In this document: piece by piece, positions 35,740-44,989 of the stretch
Layout of the letters: each line of letters opens with the position of its first letter
How positions within the stretch are numbered: position 1 is the stretch's first letter
From: Bosea vaviloviae
GTDB lineage: Bacteria > Pseudomonadota > Alphaproteobacteria > Rhizobiales > Beijerinckiaceae
Length of the DNA stretch: 64,000 bases
Assembly (NCBI RefSeq): GCF_001741865.1
Contig: NZ_CP017147.1
Span: 5,695,001 to 5,759,000 of the forward strand
Direction: 5' to 3'
The notes under the pieces: model-generated
What the model was told of the DNA's origin: nothing
The model's database searches: none
The model's input: the letters and a program-made list of their open reading frames with translations, nothing else
Translations under genes and position numbers: made by a program

Positions 35740-35912
35740 GGTCATCCCCGGCGCAGCCCTCGGGTCCGACCTTCGATCGGCCCAAGGATAAACTCCGCGG
35801 AGACCCGGGATGACGGCGCGCGTCATGGTCGGGCTTGACCCGACCATCTCGTAGACCAGAGCGCTCTGGTCGTGAGATTCTTGGGGCGCGCGAGCCCGAG
35901 AATGACGCTCTA
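35740..35912. repeat. Composite palindromic repeat, family D
   Basis: Holds AGCCCTCGGGTCCGACC, TCGATCGGCCCAAGGATAAA, ATGGTCGGGCTTGACCCGACCAT, CAGAGCGCTCTG and GAGCCCGAGAATGAC. The modules occur in inverse orientation and order at 6033-6290. It fills the gap between two convergent genes and has no gene of its own. Confidence 0.8.
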
Positions 35913-35932
35913 GGCCCGAATACGCCCCGCAC

Positions 35933-36802
35933 TCACTTCGGCTGGACGTAGACGTTGATCTCGAGGTTCGGGTCGCCGGGATCGTTGAGGTCGCTGACAT
36001 ACTCCTCGAGGAAGGCATCCTTCACCACGATGCTCTTGGCCTCGAGATAGGCCGTGATCGTCTCATAGGTCGAGTCGATGTCGTCATAGGGCGCGACATG
36101 GACGAAGCGCAGCGAGGGGCCCGCCGGCGACAGGCCGACCTTGACGCCGCGCGCGAATTCCGAGGTCCGCGCCCCCTCCGGCGCCTGCCCGACCGGCAGC
36201 ATCGCCTCGAAGCGGAAACCGTTATCGTCGGTTTCGACGAACAGCGTCAGCGGCCGACCGGCGATCGGCAGCCCGGCCTTGGCTGCCTCCTCGCGCAGGA
36301 TCTTGAAACTCTCGCTCAGGCGCTGAAAGCCCTGATCCCAGCTCGACTGGCCGGCAAGCGACAGCACCGGCTTGGAGACGAGCAGGATGGCGTCGACATC
36401 GCTCGTATCGCCCCGCTTGCCGGCGAGCGTCGCGTTCGGATCAGGCACACCCGTCTGCTGCAGCGGCACGGGCGGCACCGGCAGCGCCGGACCGGGAGCC
36501 GGCAGGGTCGGAGGCGGCTGCACCGGCTGCGGCTCGGGCGGAAGCGGCGACGCCGGCGGAGGCTGGACGGGCTGCGGCGCGGCCGGTCCCTGCAGCACCG
36601 GGGGCGGCTGAACCGGCTGCGGCTCGGCCACTGGCGGGGCGGCCTGCGCCTGCGCAGGAGCGGCCGCACCCGCGGGCGGCGCGAGCGGCGCGGACTCGAC
36701 AGCCGTCGGAGGCGCGACGCGCGTCTGCGCGAAGGCCGGCATGGAGGCACCAAGCAGCGCAGAAAGCGCCAGAACACCAATCCGGGAATGCCGCATCATC
36801 AT
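35933..36802 (-). CDS. Exported proline-rich protein with GyrI-like domain
   Basis: 289 aa. A signal peptide ends in AFAQ near residue 25. Then comes a 95-residue low-complexity linker with many QPVQPPP repeats. The C-terminal 150 residues resemble a GyrI-like/effector-binding fold ([61 protein letters not shown]). Start chosen among tandem ATGs at 36802, 36799 and 36796. A GyrI-like domain in the periplasm is unusual. It is divergent from dapF. Ligand unknown. Confidence 0.8.
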   Translation of the reverse strand: MMMRHSRIGVLALSALLGASMPAFAQTRVAPPTAVESAPLAPPAGAAAPAQAQAAPPVAEPQPVQPPPVLQGPAAPQPVQPPPASPLPPEPQPVQPPPTLPAPGPALPVPPVPLQQTGVPDPNATLAGKRGDTSDVDAILLVSKPVLSLAGQSSWDQGFQRLSESFKILREEAAKAGLPIAGRPLTLFVETDDNGFRFEAMLPVGQAPEGARTSEFARGVKVGLSPAGPSLRFVHVAPYDDIDSTYETITAYLEAKSIVVKDAFLEEYVSDLNDPGDPNLEINVYVQPK

Positions 36803-36937
36803 GGTCCTGACCAAAAAGAACGATTCGCGCCCTTGCAGCGCAACATAGAATGTCCACCTTCACGCAAGAACGGGCGAAGGGTGGCTTTTTCGCGTCGGTT
36901 CCCTCATAGACGCCGTAGTTTGTGGACCTGTGACCGA

Positions 36938-37822
36938 ATGAACGCTCTGGCAACCCGCCGGTTCCTGAAAATGAACGGTCTGGGCAACCAGATCACAGTG
37001 CTCGACCTGCGTGGTTCGCAGCTGCGCGTCAGCGAATCCGACGCCCGCGCCATTGCGGCGCAACCCGGCGCCCGCTTCGACCAGCTCATGGTGCTGCACG
37101 ACGCCCTGACGCCCGGCACCGACGCCTATGTCCGAATCTACAACACCGACGGCTCCGAAGCCGGCGCCTGCGGCAACGGCACGCGCTGCGTCGCCTGGGC
37201 GATGATGGCCGACCCCGCGATGGGCGATCCGTCCAGGACCAGGCTGACGCTCCAGACCAAGGCCGGCCTCCTGCCGGCGGTGCGCGAGAGCGAGCTCGTC
37301 TTCACCGTCGACATGGGCGCCCCCCGCCTCGCCTGGGACGAAATCCCGCTCGCCGAACCGTTCCACGACACCGCCCATTTCGAACTGCAGATCGGCCCGA
37401 TCGACGATCCGATCCTGCACACGCCCTGCGCGGTCAACATGGGCAACCCGCATGCGGTCTTCTTCGTCGACGATCCCTATCGCTTCAATCTGGAGCAGAT
37501 CGGGCCGCTGCTGGAGAACCACCCGATCTTCCCCGACCGCGCCAATATCGAGCTCGCGGCGGTGACGGCGCCCGATCATATCGTGCTGCGCGTCTGGGAG
37601 CGCGGCGCCGGCATCACCCAGGCCTGCGGCTCGGGCGCCTGCGCGGCCCTGGTCGCGGCGGTGCGGCGCGAATTATCGGCCCGCAAGGCGGTCGTCAGCC
37701 TGCCCGGCGGCGATCTCACCATCGAATGGCGCGAGCGCGACGGCCATGTGCTAATGACCGGCCCGGTCGCCTTCGAATGGGAGGGCGTGCTCGAGCCGGA
37801 CTGGTTCGAGAGGGCGGCCTGA
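36938..37822 (+). CDS. dapF: Diaminopimelate epimerase
   Basis: 294 aa. Converts LL- to meso-diaminopimelate for lysine and peptidoglycan. The two catalytic cysteines lie in GACGNGTRC (the Cys in ACGNG, about residue 80) and [11 protein letters not shown] (about residue 230). [15 protein letters not shown] at the N-terminus and [13 protein letters not shown] are typical. The start at 36938 fits the family. It overlaps mtaB by one base (TGATG), so the two are coupled. Confidence 0.96.
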   Translation: MNALATRRFLKMNGLGNQITVLDLRGSQLRVSESDARAIAAQPGARFDQLMVLHDALTPGTDAYVRIYNTDGSEAGACGNGTRCVAWAMMADPAMGDPSRTRLTLQTKAGLLPAVRESELVFTVDMGAPRLAWDEIPLAEPFHDTAHFELQIGPIDDPILHTPCAVNMGNPHAVFFVDDPYRFNLEQIGPLLENHPIFPDRANIELAAVTAPDHIVLRVWERGAGITQACGSGACAALVAAVRRELSARKAVVSLPGGDLTIEWRERDGHVLMTGPVAFEWEGVLEPDWFERAA

Positions 37823-39096
37823 TGGCGCTGGAGGTCGTCACCTTCGGCTGCCGCCTTAACATCGTCGAGAGCGAGGCGATCCGCGAGCGGGCGCAGGCCG
37901 CAGGCCTCGACGACCTCGCCATCGTCAACAGCTGCGCCGTCACCAGTGAGGCGACGCGCCAGGCCAGGCAGGCGATCCGCCGATTGAAGCGCGAGCAGCC
38001 CGGCCGGCCAGTGGTAGTCACGGGCTGCGCCGCGCAGATCGAGCCCGCCCGCTTCGCCGCCATGCCGGAAACCGCGCGCGTTCTCGGCAATGCCGAGAAG
38101 ATGAAGCCCGAGACCTGGGCAGCGCTCGCCTGCTCCAACAGCCTGCGCGGCGACGCAGAGGCCGCAGCCGACGACAAGATCGCCGTCTCCGACATCATGG
38201 CGCAGACGACCCTATCCGATGCCCGGACCGGCCGCTTTGCCGCCCATACACGCGGCTTCATCCAGGTCCAGAACGGCTGCGACCATCGCTGCACCTTCTG
38301 CGTCATCCCGTTCGGCCGGGGCAATTCGCGTTCGCTTGCGCTGAGCGAGGCGGTCGCGCAATGCCGCAGGCTGAGCGAGGCCGGCGCGAGAGAGATCGTG
38401 CTGACGGGTGTCGACCTGACGAGCTATGGCCGCGACCTGCGGGATGCGCCGACATTGGGCCGGCTGGTCCAGGCGATCCTGCGCGCCGTGCCCGAATTGC
38501 CGCGCCTGCGCCTCTCCTCGATCGATGCGGTCGAGGTCGATGACGAACTCCTCGGGGCGATCGCGACCGAACCGCGCCTGATGCCGCATCTGCATCTCTC
38601 GCTGCAGGCCGGAGACGATCTGATCCTGAAGCGGATGAAGCGCCGGCACGGTCGCGAGGATGCTATCCGCTTCTGCGCGGAGATGCGGGGCTTACGGCCT
38701 GATATCGTCTTCGGCGCCGATTTGATCGCCGGCTTCCCGACCGAGGACGAGGCCATGTTCTCGCGCTCGCTCTCCTTGGTCGAGGAATGCGGCCTGAGCT
38801 TCGTCCACGTCTTCCCCTATTCGCCGCGCCCGGGCACGCCGGCCGCGCGCATGCCGCAATTGCCGGGTGGCATCGTCTCGGAACGGGCGAGCCGCTTGCG
38901 CGAAGCCGCTCGCGACGCCCACCGGCAGCACCTCGACGCCCGCCTCGGCCGGCCGCTCTCGGTGCTGACCGAACGCGGCAACACCGGCCGCGCCGAGGAT
39001 TTCACGCTCGTGCGCTTCCAGCGCGATGTCGCACCGGGCGAGATCGTGGCCGTCCTGACGCTAGAGGCGGATGAAAAGGCGTTGATCGCAGCGTAA
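37822..39096 (+). CDS. mtaB: tRNA (N6-L-threonylcarbamoyladenosine(37)-C2)-methylthiotransferase MtaB
   Basis: 424-aa radical-SAM enzyme that adds a methylthio group to t6A at position 37 of ANN-decoding tRNAs. The N-terminal cluster Cys residues are in FGCRLN, NSCAVT and TGCAAQ. The radical-SAM motif is NGCDHRCTFCVIPFGRG. Then GVDLTSYG, SSIDAVEVDDEL, MPHLHLSLQAGDDLILKRMKRRH and FGADLIAGFPTEDE. A TRAM domain closes the chain. Coupled to dapF. In many Hyphomicrobiales ftsY follows; here a toxin-antitoxin pair does. Confidence 0.95.
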   Translation: MALEVVTFGCRLNIVESEAIRERAQAAGLDDLAIVNSCAVTSEATRQARQAIRRLKREQPGRPVVVTGCAAQIEPARFAAMPETARVLGNAEKMKPETWAALACSNSLRGDAEAAADDKIAVSDIMAQTTLSDARTGRFAAHTRGFIQVQNGCDHRCTFCVIPFGRGNSRSLALSEAVAQCRRLSEAGAREIVLTGVDLTSYGRDLRDAPTLGRLVQAILRAVPELPRLRLSSIDAVEVDDELLGAIATEPRLMPHLHLSLQAGDDLILKRMKRRHGREDAIRFCAEMRGLRPDIVFGADLIAGFPTEDEAMFSRSLSLVEECGLSFVHVFPYSPRPGTPAARMPQLPGGIVSERASRLREAARDAHRQHLDARLGRPLSVLTERGNTGRAEDFTLVRFQRDVAPGEIVAVLTLEADEKALIAA

Positions 39097-39107
39097 CGCG
39101 AAGCGTT

Positions 39108-39494
39108 TCAGACCAACCGCACCAAATCCGAGTAAGCTGCCAATTTGTGATCGGCCGTCAGCAAGATGCAAGGCTCGGCCATCGCCTGCACCACCAGCAA
39201 GCGATCGAACGGATCGAGATGAATAGCCGGTAGGTCTTTGACGCCAGCGGCAACCTGCGAGCCTATCGCAAGCTCTCCAAAACCAAGCGCCACCGCTTCC
39301 GCAATCACCTCATACGGGTCGATCTCGAAATCGGAGCGACGCAGGGCCGCCTTGATCGCAATCTCCCAGATGCTGGCCGCACTGAAGAATACCGCATTCT
39401 TCTGGCTGGAAATATCGCGACGCGCCTGATCGCCCAGCCGCTGCGGCGCCGATATGGCCCAGATCAGGACATGCGTATCGAGCAGAAGACGCAT
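39108..39494 (-). CDS. vapC: PIN-domain toxin (VapC family)
   Basis: 128-aa PIN-domain ribonuclease. Acidic catalytic residues lie in LLLDTHVLIWA (Asp6), SIWEIAIKAAL (Glu43) and HLDPFDRLLVVQA. It likely cleaves RNA, often initiator tRNA or rRNA, when not bound by its antitoxin. The start ATG overlaps the stop of the antitoxin gene by one base. Ends 12 bases from mtaB on the opposite strand. Family assignment firm; target unknown. Confidence 0.93.
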   Translation of the reverse strand: MRLLLDTHVLIWAISAPQRLGDQARRDISSQKNAVFFSAASIWEIAIKAALRRSDFEIDPYEVIAEAVALGFGELAIGSQVAAGVKDLPAIHLDPFDRLLVVQAMAEPCILLTADHKLAAYSDLVRLV

Positions 39495-39730
39495 CAGCCG
39501 CCCAAAAAGAGCTTCAAAGCCTCATCGGGCAGCGGGTCGTCGAAGTTATCGGGTACTTTTATCTTTCCTGCGAGGCGGCCCAACTCCCGCTTCTTCGGCT
39601 CTGCTGCAAGCGGCACGAGCCGTGCGATCGGCTTGCCGTGTTTGGCAAGGATGATCTCATCCCCCGCCGCCGCCTCTTCGACAAGGCGAGACAGATGTGT
39701 CTTTGCGGCATGGATATTGACCGTCTTCAT
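39494..39730 (-). CDS. vapB: Antitoxin, Phd/YefM type
   Basis: 78 aa. The Phd/YefM DNA-binding fold shows as TVNIHAAKTHLSRLVEEAAAGDEIILAKHGKPIARLVPL. The C-terminal tail (about residues 50-78: GKIKVPDNFDDPLPDEALKLFLGG) would neutralise the toxin. A perfect palindrome 19 bases upstream is the likely operator. The pair is autoregulated in this family. Name given by pairing with the PIN toxin. Confidence 0.9.
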   Translation of the reverse strand: MKTVNIHAAKTHLSRLVEEAAAGDEIILAKHGKPIARLVPLAAEPKKRELGRLAGKIKVPDNFDDPLPDEALKLFLGG

Positions 39731-39748
39731 CGCGTGCTCCGCCGGATC

Positions 39749-39763
39749 GAACTAACTTAGTTC
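39749..39763. promoter_or_regulatory. Palindromic operator of the toxin-antitoxin pair
   Basis: GAACTAACTTAGTTC is a perfect 7-bp inverted repeat around one base, 19 bases upstream of the antitoxin start. Phd/YefM antitoxins typically bind such palindromes. Confidence 0.65.
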
Positions 39764-39818
39764 ATTTCAGGTCGGATACCAAGCCGTCGCCACGATCTCC
39801 CAGCCCAGGTTCGCCTCC

Positions 39819-40925
39819 TTACCGCGCCGCGCCGCACACCCGCTGCATCTGATTGTTGCAGTAGCCGCGCGGATTCCATGGCGTCTCGAAAGGCTGGACA
39901 TTCCCCTCGACATCGCGCGCCTGCGTCACGATCGAAAGCGGTCCCGCCCGCTCGATGGTGAAACCCAAGCGGAAGCGTCGCCAGGCGAACGGCCCCTCGC
40001 TATCCCCGAGCTCCGCCTCGAGCCAGCTTGCCCCGCCATCGCAGGAGGCACGCAGACCCGCCAGCGGGATCGCTCCGCTCCAGGCAAAGCCTTCGACGAC
40101 AAGGATCGATCCCACCGCGACGCTGAACCCATGCGCCGGCGCCGTGATCAGCGATTTCACCGGCATGTCGGTGATGACGGAAAACCGGGCCGGATCGATC
40201 GCCTCGCCCGGCTTCACCGGTGTCTGGGGCATCCGATAATCCGTGCCGCGCATTTTCTCGCCGTCATGTTCGACATCGCGCACCGAAATCCGGTCGAGCC
40301 ACTTCTGCCAGGCCGAGCCGGGAAAACCGGGCGCGACGATGCGCAGCGGCCCGCCATGCAGCGGCGGCAGAGGCTCGTCGTTCATCGCGAAGGCGATCAG
40401 CGTCTCCGTCGCCAGCGCCTTGGCGATCGGCAAGCCGCGCGACAAGGCCGGCCGCAATGGATCCGACAGGTTCCGGTCGGGCGCGTAATGCGCGGTATAG
40501 ACGGCGCCCGCCTTCACGCCGGACGCCTCCAGCACATCCTTCAGCCTGACACCGGTCCAGCGCGCGCAGCCGACAGCGCCGAGCCGCCAGGGCAAGCCGT
40601 CGGTCGTGGGTGAGAATTGCGAGCGGCCATTGCCGGCGCATTCGAGTACGGCGGTGACGGTGACGGTCTCGAAGCGCGCCCGCAGTTCGGCGATCGACCA
40701 GACCAGCGGCCGCTCGACCTCGCCATCGATCGTCAGCCGCCAGGCCTCGGCCGGCCCGGTCTCGGGCAGATCGCCATTGTTGCGGATGAAGAAGGCGTCG
40801 ATCGGCGTGATCGGCTCAGCCAGCAAATCGAGCGCCGGCTCCGCGTTCAGCGCCTCCTCGTCATGGACATAGAGCCCAGGCTTCAGCCGGCGCAGCAGCG
40901 GGAGTTCGAGAAGGCGACGGGGCAA
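39819..40925 (-). CDS. Molybdopterin-dependent sulfite oxidase-like protein
   Basis: 368 aa of the sulfite oxidase family. The molybdenum-ligand cysteine is C96 in VLECAGNGRSQF. The Moco domain continues with GLPWRLGAVGCARWTGVRL, AFAMNDEPLPPLHGGPLRIVAPGFPG and WQKWLDRISV. The C-terminal dimerisation domain (residues about 240-360) includes LAGLRASCDGGASWLEAEL. No signal peptide or haem domain is visible. A TTG start at 40925, with AAAGG 7 bases before it, is assumed. It may oxidise sulfite or another substrate. Confidence 0.9.
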   Translation of the reverse strand: MPRRLLELPLLRRLKPGLYVHDEEALNAEPALDLLAEPITPIDAFFIRNNGDLPETGPAEAWRLTIDGEVERPLVWSIAELRARFETVTVTAVLECAGNGRSQFSPTTDGLPWRLGAVGCARWTGVRLKDVLEASGVKAGAVYTAHYAPDRNLSDPLRPALSRGLPIAKALATETLIAFAMNDEPLPPLHGGPLRIVAPGFPGSAWQKWLDRISVRDVEHDGEKMRGTDYRMPQTPVKPGEAIDPARFSVITDMPVKSLITAPAHGFSVAVGSILVVEGFAWSGAIPLAGLRASCDGGASWLEAELGDSEGPFAWRRFRLGFTIERAGPLSIVTQARDVEGNVQPFETPWNPRGYCNNQMQRVCGAAR

Positions 40926-41034
40926 TCAGCAACCTTTTCGTCGGCGCGCGGATGCGCGCGGCGGATGGCGCAGGCCTTCGGCCTTGGCGAGGCAAACTAG
41001 CCATCGCCCTCCGCGCGATCAAGCTGCCGCCACC

Positions 41035-42756
41035 TCATTTGTGGGAGGCGACCTCCTCGCGCAGCGCGCGGCGCAGCACCTTGCCGACATTGGTCTTGGG
41101 CAGGCTGTCGCGGAAGACGATCTGCTTGGGCACCTTATAGCCGGTCAGGCTGTCCTTGCAGAAGGCGCGCAGGGCCTCGGCGGTCAGCGCTTCGTCCTTC
41201 TTGACCACGAAGGCGGTGACGGCCTCGCCGGAATGCTCGTCGGGCAGGCCGATCACGGCTGCCTCCAGCACGCCGGGATGGCTGGCGAGCACCTCCTCGA
41301 CCTCGTTGGGATAGACGTTGAAGCCCGAGACCAGGACCATGTCCTTCATCCGGTCGACGATCTTGATCTGTCCGTCGGGCAACAGCACGCCGACATCGCC
41401 CGAGCGGAAATAGCCGTCGGCGGTCATCACCTTCTGCGTCTCGTCGGGGCGATTCCAGTAGCCGACCATGACCTGCGGCCCGCGGATGCAGATCTCGCCA
41501 GGCTCGCCAGGCGCCATGTCGTGGCCCTCGGCATCGCGGATGGCGAAATCGGTCGAGGGCAGCGGATAGCCGATCGTGCCGGTGAACTCGGAAATGTCGG
41601 GCCGGTTCGCCGAAGCCACCGGCGAGGTCTCCGACAGGCCATAGCCCTCGACGATCGGCCGGCCGGTGACTTCCTTCCAGTGCCGGGCGACGGCGGCTTG
41701 CGTCGCCATGCCACCGGCAACCGCAAAGCGCAGCTCCTCGAAATTCACCTGGCGGATCTCCGGGTGGTTCGCCAATGCGTTGTAGAGCGTGTTGACGCCG
41801 GAAAAGAGCGTGATCCGGCTCGTCTTCAGCAGTTTGACGAAGCCGGCTATGTCGCGCGGATTGGCGATCAGCAGCCCCTTGGCGCCAATGCGCAGCATGA
41901 ACATGCAGCAGCATGTCAGCGCGAAGATGTGGTAGAGCGGCAGGGCCGTGACCATGACGTGCTGGTAGTCGCTGCGGCCCAGCGGCGGCTCCAGCGCCCA
42001 GCCCAGCCACAAGGCGCATTGCTCGACATTGGAGGCGACGTTGCGATGCGTCAGCGTCGCACCCTTCGCGACGCCGGTCGTGCCGCCGGTATATTGCAGG
42101 AAGGCGACGTCGTCCGGGCTAACCGTGACCGGCGCCATCACGCTCGGCCCCGCCAGGATGCCCTTGAGCGAGATCGAGCCCGGCAGGTTGAAGGATTTGA
42201 CCACCTTCTTGATCTTGCGGGCGACGAAATTGACGATCGTGCCCTTGAAGCCCATCAAGTCGCCGGCAGTGGCGATGACGATGGCGTCGAGCTTGAGGTT
42301 GGGCTTCGCCTCCTCGACGACATGGGCGAAGTTCTCGATCACCACCAGCACGCGAGCGCCGGAATCGTTGATCTGGTGCGTCAACTCGCGCGCCGTGTAG
42401 AGCGGGTTGATGTTGACGACGGTGAAGCCGCCGATGAGCGCCCCGAAGATCGTCGCCGGATAGGCCAGGATGTTGGGCATCATCAGCGCGATGCGATCGC
42501 CCTTCTTGAAGCCCTGCGCCTGCAGCCAGGCGGCGAAGGCCTGTGCGGCGCGGCCGGTCTCGGCGAAGCTGATCGTCTTGCCGAAGCTCTCGAAGGCCGG
42601 GCGCGCGGCATAGGTCGTGCAGGCGGCGTGGACAAGATCGGCCAATGTGCCGACCTTGGTCGCATCGAGTTCCGGCGGCACGGCAGCGGGATATTGCGCC
42701 AACCAGGGACGCGGGTCAGGCTTCGCCGCGGCGGCGCTTATCGCATTCATGGTCAT
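41035..42756 (-). CDS. fadD: Long-chain fatty acid--CoA ligase
   Basis: 573-aa ANL-superfamily enzyme that activates fatty acids to acyl-CoA at the membrane for beta-oxidation. The AMP-binding motif is FLQYTGGTTGVAKGATLTHRN (about residues 210-230). YGLSETSP, the adenylation motif GYWNRPDETQKVM, YFRSGDVG and KDMVLVSGFNVYPNEVE follow. C-terminal Lys in GYKVPKQIVF catalyses adenylation. GGGAGGAT precedes the ATG. Length fits FadD. Confidence 0.95.
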   Translation of the reverse strand: MTMNAISAAAAKPDPRPWLAQYPAAVPPELDATKVGTLADLVHAACTTYAARPAFESFGKTISFAETGRAAQAFAAWLQAQGFKKGDRIALMMPNILAYPATIFGALIGGFTVVNINPLYTARELTHQINDSGARVLVVIENFAHVVEEAKPNLKLDAIVIATAGDLMGFKGTIVNFVARKIKKVVKSFNLPGSISLKGILAGPSVMAPVTVSPDDVAFLQYTGGTTGVAKGATLTHRNVASNVEQCALWLGWALEPPLGRSDYQHVMVTALPLYHIFALTCCCMFMLRIGAKGLLIANPRDIAGFVKLLKTSRITLFSGVNTLYNALANHPEIRQVNFEELRFAVAGGMATQAAVARHWKEVTGRPIVEGYGLSETSPVASANRPDISEFTGTIGYPLPSTDFAIRDAEGHDMAPGEPGEICIRGPQVMVGYWNRPDETQKVMTADGYFRSGDVGVLLPDGQIKIVDRMKDMVLVSGFNVYPNEVEEVLASHPGVLEAAVIGLPDEHSGEAVTAFVVKKDEALTAEALRAFCKDSLTGYKVPKQIVFRDSLPKTNVGKVLRRALREEVASHK

Positions 42757-42837
42757 ATCCTCCCATATCGCCGGCTTTGCGACCGCAGGAACGGCCGTGC
42801 CAGTGTTTTTTCATGACCATACAGTGCGGAACTGAAC

Positions 42838-42895
42838 GGGCGGGCGCAAGCGCCCGCCCCCAAGAATACACAAAAAGGTTTAGATATGAACCTTT
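42838..42895 (-). terminator. Terminator region of the EF-G-like gene
   Basis: Going in the minus direction, AAAGGTT at 42889-42895 pairs with 42874-42880 and is followed by a short T-run (42872-42876). Next comes a perfect 10-bp GC hairpin (GGGCGGGCGC, 42838-42859). It lies 15 bases beyond the EF-G-like stop codon and would also shield fadD from readthrough. Confidence 0.6.
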
Positions 42896-42910
42896 CAGAT
42901 CCCAGACCCT

Positions 42911-44989
42911 TCATCGCGCCTGCGCCAGGGCATGCGAGGCAACGATCGCCTCGGCCGGCTTGCCGGCGAGTTCGGCAAGATGGTTGAAGCGGGCGCTGAA
43001 CGAACCGACCCCGGCTGTCGCCGAGCGCAGCTCGACGATCAGCCCCGGCATCTCCGCCTCGGGGATCAGCGCATTGATCTGGTCCCAGCCGCGCCAGCCC
43101 GGCCGCGAATCATAGCCGAGGATCTGTCCGCGCCGGCTCGAGACGATGGCCGAGGCCCGCGACATCGCCTCGGAGGGGATCACCACCTCGACAGCCAGGA
43201 TCGGCTCCAGCAGCACGGGCTTCGCCTGCGGCACGGCCTCGCCCATGGCGATACGCGCCGCCTGCCTGAACGCCATGTCGGAGGAATCGACCGTGTGATA
43301 GGAGCCGTCGGTCAGCGTCACCTCGATATCGACCAGCGGAAAGCCGAGCGGCCCGTTCTGGCAGAAATCGCGCATGCCGGCCTCGACGGAGGCGATATAT
43401 TGCCGGGGTACCACGCCGCCGGTGATGCGATCGACGAAGCGAATACCCTCGCCGCGCGGGAGGGCTGAGACCTCCAGCACCACATCGCCATATTGCCCAT
43501 GCCCGCCGCTCTGCTTGCGGTGCCGGCCGCGCGCGCCGGCCTTGCCCCGGATGGTCTCGCGATGACCGATCTGCGGCGGACTGCTCTCGACGGACACGCC
43601 ATAGCGCCCGGCGAGCCGCTCCAGCGTGACGCGCAGATGCATCTCACCCTGGCCGGACAGGCGCATCTCGCCGAACTCCGGCAGATGCGTGAGCGTCAGC
43701 GCGGTATCCTCCTCCGCCAATCGCGCCAGCGCCGCCGCCAGCCTGACATCGTCCTTGCGGTCCTTCACCGAGACAGCCAGCGCATGCACAGCTTCGGGCG
43801 GCGCGACCGAGCTCACCACGCTCGCGCGCAGCTTGCCCAGCGTCAGGGCATCCCCGGTCACCACGCCTTCGAGCCGCGCGAAGGCGGCGATCTCGCCCTC
43901 CTCCGCCGCCGGCTTGCGCGTCTGCTCCATGCCCTTGACCGCAAGCACGCCTGCGATCCGCGCCTCGACGCCGCCCGACGAGGTCACGACATCGCCCTCC
44001 GCCAGCCTGCCGCGCAGCATGCGGGCAAGCGAGACCTTGCCGCCCTGGCCGGAATGCCAGGTCTTCATCACCTGCGCGAGCGGCGCGCCCTCGGCCACGA
44101 CGCCGATGCGTCCACGCGTCTCGCCAAGGCCGGGAGCCTCGTGCCGCAGCGCCTTGAGCAGGCGCGTCACGCCATTGCCGCGCTCGGCCGAGCCGATCAG
44201 CACGGGCACGACATGGCGATGCTGCAATTCCCGCGCGAGATCGTCGAAGATGCGGTCGCGCGGCGGCTCCATGTCGCCGAGCAGATCCTCCATCAGCGCG
44301 TCGTCGTAATCGGCGAGTTTCTCCAGCATCGAGAAGCGCGCTTCCTTCTCGCGCCCCGTCTCCTCGGAGACGAGCGGCACGATCTCGCTGGGCGCATGCT
44401 CGCGGTAGATGAAGGCGCGCTCCAGCGCGAGATCGATGAAGCCGACCGCGATGCCCTTCTGCCAGATCGGGATCTGGCGCAGCAGCAGGGGCGTGCGCGA
44501 GGCGCGCTGCAGGATGCCGAGCGTCTCGCGCACCCGGCGCGAGGCGGTGTCGATCTTGTTCAGGAACAGGAAGCGCGGAATATCCGCTTCCTCGAGCTCG
44601 CGCAGCACGAGTTCGAGCGCCGGCGCCTTGCGGTCATCCGCCTCGCAGACCACCACCGCGGCGTCGATCACCGGCAGGACATGGCGCATCTCGTGCAGGA
44701 ACTCGACGGAGCCGGGACAATCGACGAACTGGAAGCGCTCGCCGAGAAATTCGACGGAGGCAACGTTGAGCTCCGTACTCATCTGATGCGAGCGGGCCTC
44801 CGCACTCGCATCGCCGACGCTGTTGCCGGTCTTGACCGAGCCCGCGCGGGAGACGCCGCCGCAGCGCTCCAGGATGCTTTCGAGCAGGGTCGTCTTGCCG
44901 CTCTGAAAGGGGCCGACGATGGCGATGCATCGCGGGCCCCCGCCTCTGACTCCGTTTGCGTTTCCTTCGTTCCGGGATGTCGCAGCCAT
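42911..44989 (-). CDS. EF-G-like translational GTPase, divergent
   Basis: 692 aa with the five-domain layout of elongation factor G. G1 is GPFQSGKTT (residues 26-34); G3 is D90-C-P-G-S94; G4 is NKID (144-147). In EF-G, G3 is DTPGH and the His is catalytic; here it is Ser. Domain IV and V motifs are recognisable (GKAGARGRHRKQSGGHGQYGDV, GGVVPRQYIASVEAGMRDF, RGQILGYDSRPGWRGWDQINALIP). A strong GGAGG lies before the ATG at 44989. Probably a paralogue and not the main EF-G. Its role is unknown. Confidence 0.9.
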   Translation of the reverse strand: MAATSRNEGNANGVRGGGPRCIAIVGPFQSGKTTLLESILERCGGVSRAGSVKTGNSVGDASAEARSHQMSTELNVASVEFLGERFQFVDCPGSVEFLHEMRHVLPVIDAAVVVCEADDRKAPALELVLRELEEADIPRFLFLNKIDTASRRVRETLGILQRASRTPLLLRQIPIWQKGIAVGFIDLALERAFIYREHAPSEIVPLVSEETGREKEARFSMLEKLADYDDALMEDLLGDMEPPRDRIFDDLARELQHRHVVPVLIGSAERGNGVTRLLKALRHEAPGLGETRGRIGVVAEGAPLAQVMKTWHSGQGGKVSLARMLRGRLAEGDVVTSSGGVEARIAGVLAVKGMEQTRKPAAEEGEIAAFARLEGVVTGDALTLGKLRASVVSSVAPPEAVHALAVSVKDRKDDVRLAAALARLAEEDTALTLTHLPEFGEMRLSGQGEMHLRVTLERLAGRYGVSVESSPPQIGHRETIRGKAGARGRHRKQSGGHGQYGDVVLEVSALPRGEGIRFVDRITGGVVPRQYIASVEAGMRDFCQNGPLGFPLVDIEVTLTDGSYHTVDSSDMAFRQAARIAMGEAVPQAKPVLLEPILAVEVVIPSEAMSRASAIVSSRRGQILGYDSRPGWRGWDQINALIPEAEMPGLIVELRSATAGVGSFSARFNHLAELAGKPAEAIVASHALAQAR

